From Tolypeutes matacus (Eukaryota > Chordata > Mammalia > Cingulata > Chlamyphoridae), in contig JAKSZT010054215.1 in assembly GCA_026826555.1 (NCBI GenBank), positions 27,045,103 through 27,109,102 on the forward strand: 64,000 nucleotides of DNA. Direction: 5' to 3'. The notes under the pieces were generated by a model. The model saw only the letters and a program-made list of their open reading frames with translations. It searched no databases and was not told the origin of the DNA. Below are positions 34,000 to 45,490 of the stretch, piece by piece (position 1 is the stretch's first letter; every line of letters begins with the position of its first letter). The translations under genes were made by a program, and so were the position numbers.

Positions 34000-34060
34000 A
34001 GAGACAAGCAAAGTCCTGCCCTCATGGAGCTAAGAAGGTCACAAAGAAGGGGCAGCCGTC
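34000..34060. repeat. Ancient L2/MIR-like fragment, right half
   Basis: Starts with the right target-site duplication of the half-LINE (34000-34011) and continues the repeat interrupted at 29830 with 'agtcctgccctcatggagct'. Confidence 0.65.
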
Positions 34061-34269
34061 TTTTCTCATAGATGTTGATGTAGCGAGATTTGACACCCAT
34101 AACAGCTGTAGTCATCTTGAGGCTATGAAGATAGACTGAGGGCAAATCAGCACATGAGGATAGCAGTGAGAGAAAGAAATATACTCTGAGTCATAGATGA
34201 CATAATGATGCTTCCAAATTAACCAAACTTGGAGTCACCCTTTTTCTGGGCTTAATATAGTTATGTGAA

Positions 34270-34685
34270 TGTGGTGGGTTGAATTGTTTCTCTCAAAAAG
34301 ATTTATCTTCGCAGATGTAATAATGGATCTCAAGATGGGATCACATTGGATTTAGTGTGGGCCCTAGAACCAATGACTGATGACCTTATAAAAGAAAGGA
34401 GAGGGGGATTTGAGATTTATGGGGGGGAAGGCCATGGGAAGACACGGACAAGGCGGCCATGTGAAGATGGAGGCAGATTCGAGTGTTGAGCCTACAAGCC
34501 AAGGAACGGCAAGAATTGCTGGCAAACACCAGAAATGGGGGAAAGAATGGAACTGATTCTCTCTCAGAACCTTCAGAAGGAACTTGATTTTGCTCTTCTG
34601 ACCTCCAGAAGTATGAGAGAATATATTTCCGTTGTTTTAAGTCCTCCAGCATGTGGTAATTTGTTATGATAGTCCTAGGAAACTA
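34270..34685 (+). repeat. Ancient LTR, MaLR-like
   Basis: Starts 'tgtggtgggttgaattg' and contains 'atgaccttataaaag', 'cttctgacctccagaagtat', 'tccgttgttttaagtcctcc' and 'gtggtaatttgttatgatag'. This is the order of a mammalian MaLR-type solo LTR. About 415 bp, no target-site duplication resolved. Confidence 0.7.
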
Positions 34686-34799
34686 AGAGTAAAATAAGAT
34701 ATTTCCTTAATATTTAAGCCACTTTGCCCCTTTATAGTCTATTCCCAACACATAGAAGCCAGATGAAATCATGATTTTTTTTGTCCAAAGCCCAAAAAT

Positions 34800-35370
34800 G
34801 GGCCTTCATTTCAGTCCTATTAAAACCCCAAGATCCTTTCACAGCTTCACAGGACTGATTATGATCTGGCCCCAAGTAACTCCTTGACATCCTTTGGTTC
34901 CAACCACACTGGTTTCCTAGCTACTCTTTGAGCACCTCAGGAGCATCAGCACACTAGAAATTTTGTACGGATTTTATCTTTACCTGAAACCTGACTTTCC
35001 TAAATCTCTGCATATTTTATGAAAATTCATCTCCTTTAAAATCTTGGCTCAAATTCCCCCTCTTCAATGAGGCCTACTCTAACCACTTATTTAAAAGAAC
35101 AAACCACCCCTACATACCATGCCAGCACTGCTGATACTCCTTGCCCCATTCCGCTTGGCCTTTCTTTCCATAGCACTGATAACCTCCTAACACCCTCTAC
35201 AATTTAGTTACTTTGTGTATTATTGATTGTCTGCCTCTTTCACTACTAGCATATAAACTCTATGACAGCAGGGATTTTTGAATGAGAAACTGATGCATCC
35301 CAAATATCTAGAAAAGTGCTTAACCACTAAAGCAAGCTCAGCATAGAATTGATGAATTAAATGAATTATT
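34800..35370 (+). repeat. L2 LINE, 3' portion
   Basis: Shows 'gattatgatctggcccc', 'cttggctcaaattcccc', 'tcaatgaggcctactctaac', 'ctttccatagcactgataac', 'agcatataaactctatgaca' and 'gcagggattttt' in the L2 order, on the plus strand. Confidence 0.85.
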
Positions 35371-37139
35371 ATTACTATTATTTTACTTTTAGCGTAAACA
35401 ATCCTAACTGATACACAACAGTATGGTAATCTTTACATTTGTGTATATGAACTTCCTTGTTCTATAATTTTGCTAATTTCCTCTCATTTATACCCAGAAA
35501 CATTGTACATAACTGTATAAAGTTATATGGCTGTATGATATATTAAAATAGCTCATTTCCCCCTTATCATCAGTTAGGAAATTACTATGGTAATTCCAGT
35601 GCAATTGGCTGTTGCTTTTGTTTTCTTTCTATCAGACAAGCATGCCTTTTATCAACCAACCCTCAAGATGTTGGTTCAGTCTCAGTCAAAACGTATAGCT
35701 TTCCAGAAATCTGAGAATTATTAATTAGCTCCATTTTAGCAAATGTTATTTTTTCTCTTTTTCTATCTCCAACATTCAAAGAGAGATAACTCAGGCAGTT
35801 TACTTCCCAATTGTTTTCATTTTATGTGCATTTGCCAGAATAAGGCAATACGGTGCATGCTTTGCAGAGCCATCCAGACCTGCTCCCACATATCTGGAAC
35901 CCATTTATTATTGTACTTTAGAGAAGTGGCTCTCAAATCAAGCCACACCCAAAACTGAGGCTTTAAGTAATTTCATCCAGTCTGTCAGTGTTCACTTGTG
36001 CCTTGAAATGAATGTGCGCCTCAATGCTAAAGCCTGTTTAGTTTGTCGAGGTGCATCAGAGTAGGAAATATGTTTTGGAACATGGCAATCCTTTTTATTT
36101 GTGAGACTGTTTGTACTTTAGGTTGTAATCCCTTCAAGATAGATGAGATCAAAAATGGTCTAGAAAAGGGTAATAAAAATTTTTAGAGATAGGAAATAGA
36201 AGGGAGCCTTAAAGCAATATGAAGACTTTGGTAAAATCAGAACATATACTACAAGAAACAGGTATATTAACAAAAAAACACCGTGACAAAAAAAATCTGC
36301 TTACAATATTCTGGTTTATAATGTTTTTTTACACCCTACCTTCACCTTTGATATATATTTTCTAATGCACAATCATACTCAAGATGAATTATTTTTGTGA
36401 ATTCTTTCCCTGGGTTACATCAAGACATTCCAAGGGAGTTATTAGTTTGATAAGCTTGATCAAAACTTAGTACTCAAAGAACCCCTTTATTTATAGGGCA
36501 AAGTCTATCAATGGTAAGGAGTAGCATTGATTATAGTCTGTCATTTTAGATTTAATAGATATATCAAATTATACAGCTTTGAGGCATATATACTTTAGGG
36601 AGGCAATAATGAAAAAAAAGTTGAGAAACTCTGCTTATGGTAATTAAAGTTGGGCTTCCAAATCCATTCTAATTGATTCCCATCAGCCAAAGCAAAATAG
36701 ATTATGTTATAAATGCCAAAATTCACATAGTTCATGAACATATCACATTCTAAGAGAAAGAAAACTTTTTTCTAATTTTGAACATCAAAATGTTCCTCTA
36801 TGTGTCTTTATGTAGCAGACCATGGGTGAGCTGGTTTTTAGGTAGATTTTCTTTGTTTGCTTCCAATATCAAAATCCCAATGAGGGAGAGGTGGGAAATG
36901 GGAGAGATGAAAAGCAAACAAGATAATTCAAGTACAGAGCTCTGGAATGGTCTGGCTGAATGCAAAGTTACAAACAAGACCTCCAAAGTGTATAAATTGC
37001 ATGTTTTTCAATTTTTCATTCCTTAATGTTACTGTTGACTAGTTCTTGGAAAAAAGTCTAGTGGTGGGCAATTTGAGATTATATTCTTTGGTAAGATTCT
37101 GGAATGCAGGTATTTAGTGTTGCTGCATGTATCTTTTGA
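35371..37139. other. Unassigned AT-rich sequence
   Basis: No gene or repeat that I can name. Open frames at 35743-35958 and 36778-37026 are short and have no recognisable domain. Confidence 0.4.
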
Positions 37140-37400
37140 TAATGAAAACAGCTTTATTTTTATCTGCTTATATAAGAAACACATGCTTACAGTTAAAATT
37201 CTAACAAAACTTTATGAAAGAAAATAAATGTCAACTGAAATCCCACAATCCTGAGATAATCATTAATATTTTGATAACCACTCTTTTGTTAATCTCTGTA
37301 TATGTTTATATGTAAGTAAATACATGCCTATATATATTTTTTATATCTATTAATCTCTTCTGTTTATAAAACATCAATCTCTTTCCATATATGTGTGTAC
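37140..37400 (-). repeat. Old L1 3' UTR fragment
   Basis: Reads as the antisense of an old L1M-type 3' end: 'aaatcccacaatcctgagat', 'aaccactcttttgttaatct', then AT-rich 'tatatgtttatatg' sequence and 'catcaatctctttccatat'. Subfamily not assigned. Confidence 0.55.
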
Positions 37401-39369
37401 GTGTGTTGTGTGTATGTATGTGTATAAGAACATTAGTGGAGCTGCTTCCTCCATATTATTTTTGGTAACAAATCATGGTCTCCTTTTTTGGTTATACCCT
37501 ATCCTTACATTAAAAACAAACAAACAAACAAAAAAAAACAATAATTACCAAGCAGATAGTAGGAGTGAAACATCTTTATGAAATTAGGATTCTTCTTTGA
37601 CCAGTAGCTATCCCACCCATTCACGGCAATGGGGCCACCTCATGCTGCAGCTGAAATTTTAAGAGATAAATATTACCAAAGGGCATCATTTTCTCCCTTG
37701 CTTCTTAATGTGCAGAGCCTCACTATATATTTAGTGGGAAAACTACCATTACCACGGGGACCCTTAAGGGTTTCACCTAACATGGAAATTGTCTTATTCC
37801 TCTTGGTATGCTGAGTATAATGCTTTCACACAATAGATTTCAGTAACGTTCAGGGAATAAGAAAGCTGTGTAATGTTCTGTGGGGAGATCATAGGTTACA
37901 TTTATTATGAGGTAGAATTGTTGACGACCTTTTCAAACTACTAACCAAATCTCTCATATTTGTCAGGTGCTTGAAATCCAGAAGCATAAGTTTTTTCCCA
38001 AACATAGAGATTTTTTTTCTTGAGCAATCGAATGAGAGCTGTGCAAGCAGAGTTCTGAGACTCAATCAGCAAGACCATAGCCCACTGATCCCAAAATAAA
38101 ATGAAATTGAAAAGTCTATGCCAGATATGAGCAAAATGGAGCTCATCTGGACATTATCTGCCATGAAGAAGTCCTTGGTCGGGGATGAAAGACCAGGGCC
38201 AGTGAGAATAGTTGATTTCTACTTTCTTTTGATTTCTAGCTAATATGGGAGAGCCATTTTATATAACATCATGGAAATATTTGAAGACAGATAAAACATT
38301 TAAACAAATCTTTCTCTCTCATCGTCATTCTGGTTCTAACTACAGTAGACACATTTGGACATTTAGAATTATATTGAATGATTGGAATTTCATTTTTCAC
38401 TTGGATATTTATGCATAAGGTAGCATGTATGAATTTTTCTCTTTTACATTTTTGTAGTTCCAATGTTTATCTTCAATAACATTTTGGTTTTATAAGCAAG
38501 CTGGAAAATATAAGCTCAAACATGTAACTAAGAGTGTACTTCATTTCCATCTTGACTTCTAAAGGAATCTGGGTAAAACTTAATATTAATATGCTTATGT
38601 ACTCTGAATTCCTTGCAAAGCTGTTTAGTTACACACTTCTAAGGTTGAACAAGACAGCTTAAGTCTCATTTAATATAATAATACTTTGAAAAAGATTTTT
38701 TTATCAGATCATCTTCAAAGAATCACAAGGATTTGGGGAAATATGAACTGGAAAGCTACTATAGGTCAACTTCAATCCAATATCAGCAAACCTTACATAT
38801 TCTGCCACATGCACATCATACTTTTGGTTTTCAGTATGTTCTCTTACTTCAGCAAGACTCTGGCCCAACTCCGCTAACTCCCAGCTCAAAGGAATTGGTT
38901 TGGTTTAGGTGATTTCTTAAGACTGATAGGAGATTCTACTTACAAACATTTGTCCTGTGAAAGAAATTGAGGTAGCTAAATTCTAGGAAGTTGGTAATTC
39001 AATAGGGATTTTCTTTGCTGTTCTTATTCCATCTTGCCTTCTGAGAAGATCCTGTGAGAGTGACAGAATGGTTAATATTGCCTTTTACCATTTTTCAATT
39101 ATTTGTGAGGGATTAACTAGTTCCCAGAAACAAATTGTATTCTGCTAGTATTATTAGAGAGAGCAAATAGTTCTTCAAAATTTCCTAGAACCTAACAGCA
39201 CTTTTCTAGATCTGAGAAACTCTGGAGAAGTGCTGCTCCATTTCCATGCCAGACAGAATTTCCTGCTCTGGTGTTCCTACCCTGTCCTTGTCAGCCTCAC
39301 AGTTAGCCCAGCTCCTCTTACCCCTGTCAAAGTCCTTGTACAAATGTGCTCTGTTTTCTTTATCCTATC
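37401..39369. other. Unassigned AT-rich sequence
   Basis: Includes a short (CAAA)n run near 37510 and no recognised gene. Confidence 0.4.
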
Positions 39370-39590
39370 TCCAGCCCTTGTTTTAAATCAAGTGTTAGCA
39401 AACTGCCTGTTTTGGTACACAAAGGTTTACAGGAACACAGATATGCCCATTTGTTTACATATTGCCTATGACCTCTTTAACACTACAGAGTGAAGAGGTT
39501 GTCACAGAGACCCCGTGGCTTGCAAGTCATGAAATATTTACTATGTGGCTCTTTACAGAAAAAGTTTACCAATCACTGCTTTAAATTCAA
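39370..39590 (-). repeat. hAT-type non-autonomous DNA transposon remnant
   Basis: Contains, in antisense order, 'gtgttagcaaactgcctgtt', 'gaacacagatatgcccattt', 'agagaccccgtggcttgca' and 'agaaaaagtttaccaatcac'. This matches a widespread hAT-Charlie-related repeat whose family name I will not guess. Confidence 0.6.
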
Positions 39591-39849
39591 AGATTTACCA
39601 CTAAACCCACCTAGGGATTTTCTAAGCTTCCTTCATTTAATTCTCCAGTGTATCAGCAGTATCTCCTTTACATTTGTGATTGTATATTCCTGCAGATAAA
39701 AGGTTTAAGGCTGTATTTTTTAAAGGGGTCATGTTTAATTTCTATCATTTACATAAACTGATTGACCATATTTCAAGTGTTTTTAATAGGGATTTAAGTA
39801 TTTTTATCAAAAAAATTAATATACTGTAGGAAATTTGGAGAGAAACACA

Positions 39850-40330
39850 CACAAAACAAGAATCACTGTTATCTTTTGGTATATCTACTTATCATATATA
39901 AAAAAGAATAATATGAGCATCACAAGAATGGAAATATGTGATAATATATTTTTATAATTTATTAATTTATTGTGACTATTTAATGAAACACATATTATTC
40001 TAAATCATGTTTTGATGAAGATATTCTGTCTTATAGTTATACAGTAATATGACTAATTCCCCAATATATCATATAGACATATTAATTCATTCTTATATTT
40101 TACCATTATAAATAATGCATTGATTGCCCTAGAAAAATATCTTAGTACACATCTTGATTATTTTTTAGCTTAAGTTTTTAGAAATGGAATTTTTGTTCTA
40201 AAATTTATAGAAAAATTTAGAGCTCCTGATACGTATTGCCAAAATATACTCCAGAAAGCTTGTTTTCCTTTTAACAAATACCTTTGGTAAACCATTATGA
40301 AATGCTATAAATGCTCAAACATTTCATTTT
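39850..40330 (-). repeat. Old L1 remnant (3' UTR to ORF2 end)
   Basis: Antisense old L1: 'attataaataatgcattgat', 'agaaatggaatttttgttc', 'agagctcctgatacgtattg' and 'ccaaaatatactccagaaag' follow the usual order at the ORF2 3' end of old L1. Heavily diverged. Confidence 0.65.
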
Positions 40331-40423
40331 ATGAGGTGCACTGACTCATACCATTTACTATAGAATTGAGCCTCTTTGGACACAAAGTAATACTGAATAA
40401 CTTGTTCTATTCGTAATACTAAT

Positions 40424-40579
40424 TTTTAAAATATATTTTTAAATTTATTTTTAAAAGATACTTAGATTACATAAAATGTAAAATAAAAAAATATAAGGCA
40501 TTCCCATATGCCCCATTCCCCAGACCTCCCACTTTTTCCCAGATTAATAACTTTTTTCATTAGTGTGGTACATTCATTC
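40424..40579 (-). mobile_element. Short L1 3' end insertion, copy 4
   Basis: 156 bp matching the outer 3'-end module of the full-length L1 ('ccccattccccagacctccc', 'taataacttttttcattagt'). It is flanked by 'taatactaat' at 40414-40423 and 40580-40589. It shows that the outer module, not the inner one, is the reverse-transcription start of this L1 lineage. Confidence 0.85.
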
Positions 40580-40969
40580 TAATACTAATCTTGACTGCAA
40601 GTGCCATAAGCTTGTTATCAAACATCAAATACACTGTTAGACACTGAAAGGATGGAAAAATACTTAACATTTAAAACAAACAAACCAATCAAAAACAAAA
40701 GCAACTATGACTTCAGATCTGCAGAACCTGGAGTGAATTTCCCAGTATCCACAAGCAAAAGCAGTATTCACATGTGAAAGAATAGCTCTCATGTGGAACT
40801 CTCAATTCCAGAATATTTACCTAAAATTGTTTTTCTTATTACTTCAAATTCACACCATACACACAATAAATACTAGTTGATGCCTTTTGAAATTTAGATT
40901 TCTTTTCTTTTGGTGTAGTAGGCAATACCACTAACAACTTCCTTTGAGAAGCAAACTGTGGTTGGGTGG

Positions 40970-41130
40970 TCTTAGGGTCAGCCAGATGAGGGGTTAAATT
41001 CTAACTCTTTGGTAAATCACTTAACTTAGCTAAGCCTCAACTTCATCTATCAATGGAGCCAACTATATACCTCATTAAGATTGTTAAGAAGTTTAAAGAA
41101 GATAAAGTATGCAGAGCACCTAGTAGCTGA
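40970..41130 (+). repeat. MIR SINE remnant
   Basis: Sense MIR order: 'tggtaaatcacttaacttag', 'taagcctcaacttcatctat', 'gattgttaagaagtttaaag', 'gcagagcacctagtagctg'. Confidence 0.7.
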
Positions 41131-42583
41131 CCTCATTATTTTTGTAATAGCTACTTCTTCTCCAGTGCAGAGCAGTTCTGTCTTAGGGACTATTCCCAAA
41201 GAAAATTAATGGCACTAAATGGAAGACAGGCCTATTCCATGTACAATGTATAAAATCTTGGCTTTACCCAGTACTAACAGTTCCTAGCTTGGATAGGCAG
41301 CTAGTGGGAAAAATCATATTAGTGAGAGCATAACATTGGAATGGGAATGGAATTCAAGCATTTCAGTAACAAGAGTGAGAATAAGAATATAGAGAAGAAG
41401 AAGCCATGGTAAGCATTATATTTTGCCACTGAATTTCAAGGCAATTTTTGGATATTCTGCTTTTTGTCTAAAAGATTTTCCCCAAGATTAGATGGCATTG
41501 TAATGCCACCAAATAAATAATGCTTACATTCTGGTTCCGCAGCTGAGTGATGGCTTCTGACTAGAAACTGAATGAAGAGTTTAATGGTAGTTCAAATAGT
41601 AGCAAATAGTTGTTTGCCAGTTTACAATCACTTATTCTCATTCGCTCTCTGTCATTTTCTGAGCTATGTTGCAGTTAAGAAAGCTGTCATACAAAATGAA
41701 AGTGGCTTTTTCAAGCAGAAAACAAATGTACTCTGGCTGGCAGACTGGCATTTAATCATTCAGTCTCTTAGCGTCAGTCCTCTGCTGCTAGCATAAAACA
41801 GCCCGCGTTGTTTACGGAGGAGGAGATAGGCTGTGAACACCTGGCTCGCACGGCACCTTTTGCCAACCTCTGCAAGTAGGTGCTACCGAGGTCTTTGTTG
41901 TCGCTCTGGGAAGTGATCTGTCTTGGTGTGACATCTGGGTTTATCAGCAGTTGACAGGGGTAGAATGCCCCTGGTGCTGTGGTTCACAGATTCACATCAC
42001 AAGTTTTTGGGGTGAGGGTGTTAGGTGACAGCTATCAGTCTTTGGCTTGGATTATGGTGTCACCATAAATGACTCAGTGGTTGGAAGCTATTTAAAACAC
42101 AAGTATCCTGGGCTCCTCACTGATTTTTCACCCAATTAAAAAATGTGGATGTCAGTGTCTTCTGGTAAGAATGAAAAACAAAACAAAACAAAATCCATTT
42201 CTTTCAGTTTTAGAAAACCTGGTTCTTTCCAAATGATTTGTGTTAACCCCCTTCCATCATCCCTTTCAGTATGTTGATGCCTTTGGAGAGAACGCGAAGG
42301 GTGTTGATTGAATTCACCCATCCAGAGCAGGGTGCTCACTAGCATCAGCCCCCAGAGGCTCAGAATTAGGGAGTACTGTTACTAAAGATTCAGCAATGGC
42401 AATTTCTCCACTGGACTCCATCTGTACCCTACAGCTGGAAGAGTAAAATGGAGATGCTGGTTAATTGAGAGAGAAATAGTATATGTTTTTATCTCCTGGT
42501 TGCATATATAATGTACCAGGTGAGATGTTTCATTCTAAAATCACATATTCATTTGCTTTTAGTGATGGAGCATTTTGACAAAT
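41131..42583. other. Unassigned sequence with a CpG cluster
   Basis: No repeat recognised. It contains a run of eight CpG dinucleotides within about 135 bp (41771-41902) in an otherwise CpG-poor region; see findings. Open frames are short. Confidence 0.45.
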
Positions 42584-42588
42584 ATTGG

Positions 42589-43138
42589 TGTAGCTGTTTG
42601 GGAATTTGATGTAATTATGAATTCCAAAAATATAACTCAATCATGCTTGTAAACTGATCTGTTAATCTGGTTATGATTAAGTTATAATTAGAGCATTGAC
42701 TGGGCCCTGTCAGTAGGGCATCGAGCCCCACCCCTTGGTGGATGGGGAATCAAATATAAAAGGCATGGCAAGAACAGAGTTGAGGCAGTTTTTGAGAAAC
42801 TGTTTTGATGATGGAGTTTTATTGCTGGAGAGAAGGCCCCAGGAGAAGAAAAGTGAGCCGTTCGCCTGATAGTCTACAGCTGACCTTGTGGAGGAACCAG
42901 AAGAGCTAAGCCTGGAGAGAAATGCAGCCCTTGGAAGAGAGGAACCCAAGAAACCTGAACCCTGGCAAACGTCAGCAGCTGTCTTGCTCTAACACGTGGC
43001 AATGGACTTTGGTGAGAGAAGAAACTTAACGCTTTATGGCCTGGTATCGGTGGACTTCTACCCCAAATAAATACCCTTTATAAAGACCAACCCATTTTTG
43101 GGTATTTCACGTTAGCACCCCTTTGGCTGACTAATACA
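42589..43138 (+). repeat. Solo LTR, family member 2 (550 bp)
   Basis: Starts TGTAGCTGTTTG and ends GACTAATACA, with perfect 5-bp duplications ATTGG (42584-42588 and 43139-43143). A TATAAAA sits near 42755 and AATAAA near 43066. It shares the start, 'gttcgcctgatagt' (compare 'attcgcctagtagt' in member 1), 'taacacgtggcaa' and the end block with 28330-28981, but is about 100 bp shorter. Confidence 0.9.
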
Positions 43139-43143
43139 ATTGG

Positions 43144-45064
43144 TAATAGAAAAGCTTCAAGAAGAAGCACATGCACACTTTGGCATCCTTTCCAAGTATC
43201 CTGCACACATGGCTTTCCGTATGTATGCCTTTTGAAACAATTCCTCAGGAAACAACAATAGTTTGTAATATTTGATTGCTTCTCAGTAGAGGTCTAGCAA
43301 AGCTACAACTGAATTTTGTTATTCAATAAATCAGAAAAGATGTTTTCCTTTTATCTATTCTACACTTTTCATTGGTTGTGTTCTGGTGTTTTCTCAGTGT
43401 ATTTCACAAGATCTACTAATATGGAAGATGGACTAAAGGAAGCTCTCCCTCTCTGATGCTTTGATATCTGGGGGCTTCTTTTTCAGGAACCTTAGGTGTA
43501 ATTATCAGAGCTGTGGACAACACAGTTCCATCCATCTTGCCATTTGGTTCCTGATGATTATCAGGTATCCTCTGTTTCTTGAAAAATAACAATTGGTATT
43601 TATTTGACCAGATACACTGGTGAGGAAGATGAGCAAACACAAAAAGAGAAGAGACTATTAAACTGGAATTGTTTAATTTGGAAGAAAGCATGAGATCATT
43701 AAATCTATTCTTAGGAAAACTTAATGAGGACCTATTAAATTAGTGATTTATATTGTTTCCATTTATATGTCAAAAGTATTGATGTCGACTCCAGACTGAC
43801 ACTGACTTAGGACCCTTTTGAAATAACATGTGTTATAAATAAATAACTAGAGGCTGCTTTAAGCCTCTGTGCTCCTTTCATTGTTTCCAAACGAGCTTCA
43901 TAAAATCTTCTGAACCCAATTAGACCACCCATCAGAGGTGTTAGAAGTCAACTCTTGTAGGGCAGTCTGTACTCCAAAAACAATCTCCGTTTTCCCCTTA
44001 CAACATATATCAAGATTAATCAATGCCAAGTTTGCAAGCACATTTGTATCTCCACTAAAATTCAGCACTCTACTGAGATCTCTAAGACATAGAAAATAAG
44101 AAAAATGCCAAGAATGTTTTCACAATAGAATGCAAAGTAAAATGTTGTCTTATTCACTAGTTCCGGACTCAGCTTCAAGAGCTCAGTTAAAACCATCACA
44201 TATTATCAGTTGTCGATAATAGGTTGTTTGCATCCAGTAAGAAATAGAAGCACAAAGGCCGGAGGGAAAATAAGGTAAAGCCAGTTAAAATGAGATATTT
44301 GTCTTACTAAAGTGTCAGGTGAAAACTTACACCAAGGCAGGATTTTGTGACTTGCCCAGCACAGCCATCCTTTCTGCAATTATGTTGTCTTTCATCTTCT
44401 CAACACACAGCCATGTTAGGGTCCTTGTTCTTAGATCTGGTTTTATTTCCACCCATTGTGGAAAATTATTTAATGCCATTGTCAAAGCCGACAGTGCTTG
44501 GAACATTTTAATCTTGTAAAATGTACCCCTCAGTTACACAGGGTAGTCTGCTTTTGAGTTTCGATGTTTTCGTGAACGATAAGGGGCCTGCATGCACATC
44601 ACTTTCCATTTATTTTATTAACATCTCAGATAATTTTAACTTATCATCATGTATCATGTGCCTCTAACAGTTAGCAAATGTTTTCTAAAGTTAGCTATGT
44701 ACACTCATCCAATTTGCTCTTGGTATGAAACAGCCATTTGACTGGTGGTGGGAAGGGGCAGGGATGAGCTGTGGATAAACATGATCATGCTAGCGAGCAG
44801 AAATCCAGGAGAAGAAATGAGTAGTAGGTGTGCAGCACACTGGAATGAGGGAAGGGGAAATATTTGAGAGGTATTTAGGGCATGGACTCAACAGGAAGTG
44901 TTAGGGATGGGAGAGAGAAATAAACCGATTCCCAAAGTTTGGGTCTGCACAAGGGGGAAATTTTCAGGGCTAGTTCTGGAAATAATTTAATTAGAATTAC
45001 TTGCTATACCATTTAATTAGATAGCAGCGTTTGCACAGATGACCCAGAACAAAATGTTGTTTGC
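43144..45064. other. Unassigned sequence
   Basis: Unique-looking sequence. Nothing I can identify as gene or repeat. Confidence 0.4.
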
Positions 45065-45490
45065 TTATTAGTCTGTTCATTCACTCATTCATCTATGCCT
45101 GTATTGTGTATCTACTGGTACCCAATTATCTCTGAGAATACAAGGAGAAAGAAGGCACTACCTCGGCCCTCAAGGCTCCCACATTCTCAGAGGGTAACAG
45201 ACAGGTGCCTGGAATTCTAGAATTCCATGTGAGACACGTTTCAGCCCAGGGATGTATCCACATCACTACAGCAGTCCAGAGGATGGAAGTGTTACCTTCA
45301 CTGGGGTGGGGAAAGGGGATAAAGCGGGGAGAGGAGAAGAGAGGAGGAGGAAGGGGCACTTAGAAAAACTCCGAGGGAGAGATAATGTTTAAACTGGGCC
45401 TTGAAGATTTATGAGTAAGAATCCACCAGCAAGAAAAAGTGAAAGGAGCTTTTCAGGCAGAGGAAACAGGCAAAGAAATTCCCACAAGTG
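45065..45490 (-). repeat. L2 LINE fragment
   Basis: Antisense L2: 'ttcattcactcattcatcta', 'ctcggccctcaaggctccca', 'aaactgggccttgaagattt', 'ttttcaggcagaggaaacag' in order. A purine-rich GGA tract (about 45325-45355) lies inside. Confidence 0.75.

Noticed and set aside
42240..42300. Possible splice acceptor (pyrimidine tract then AG near 42269)
   Set aside because: No open exon follows and no matching donor or coding similarity is visible.
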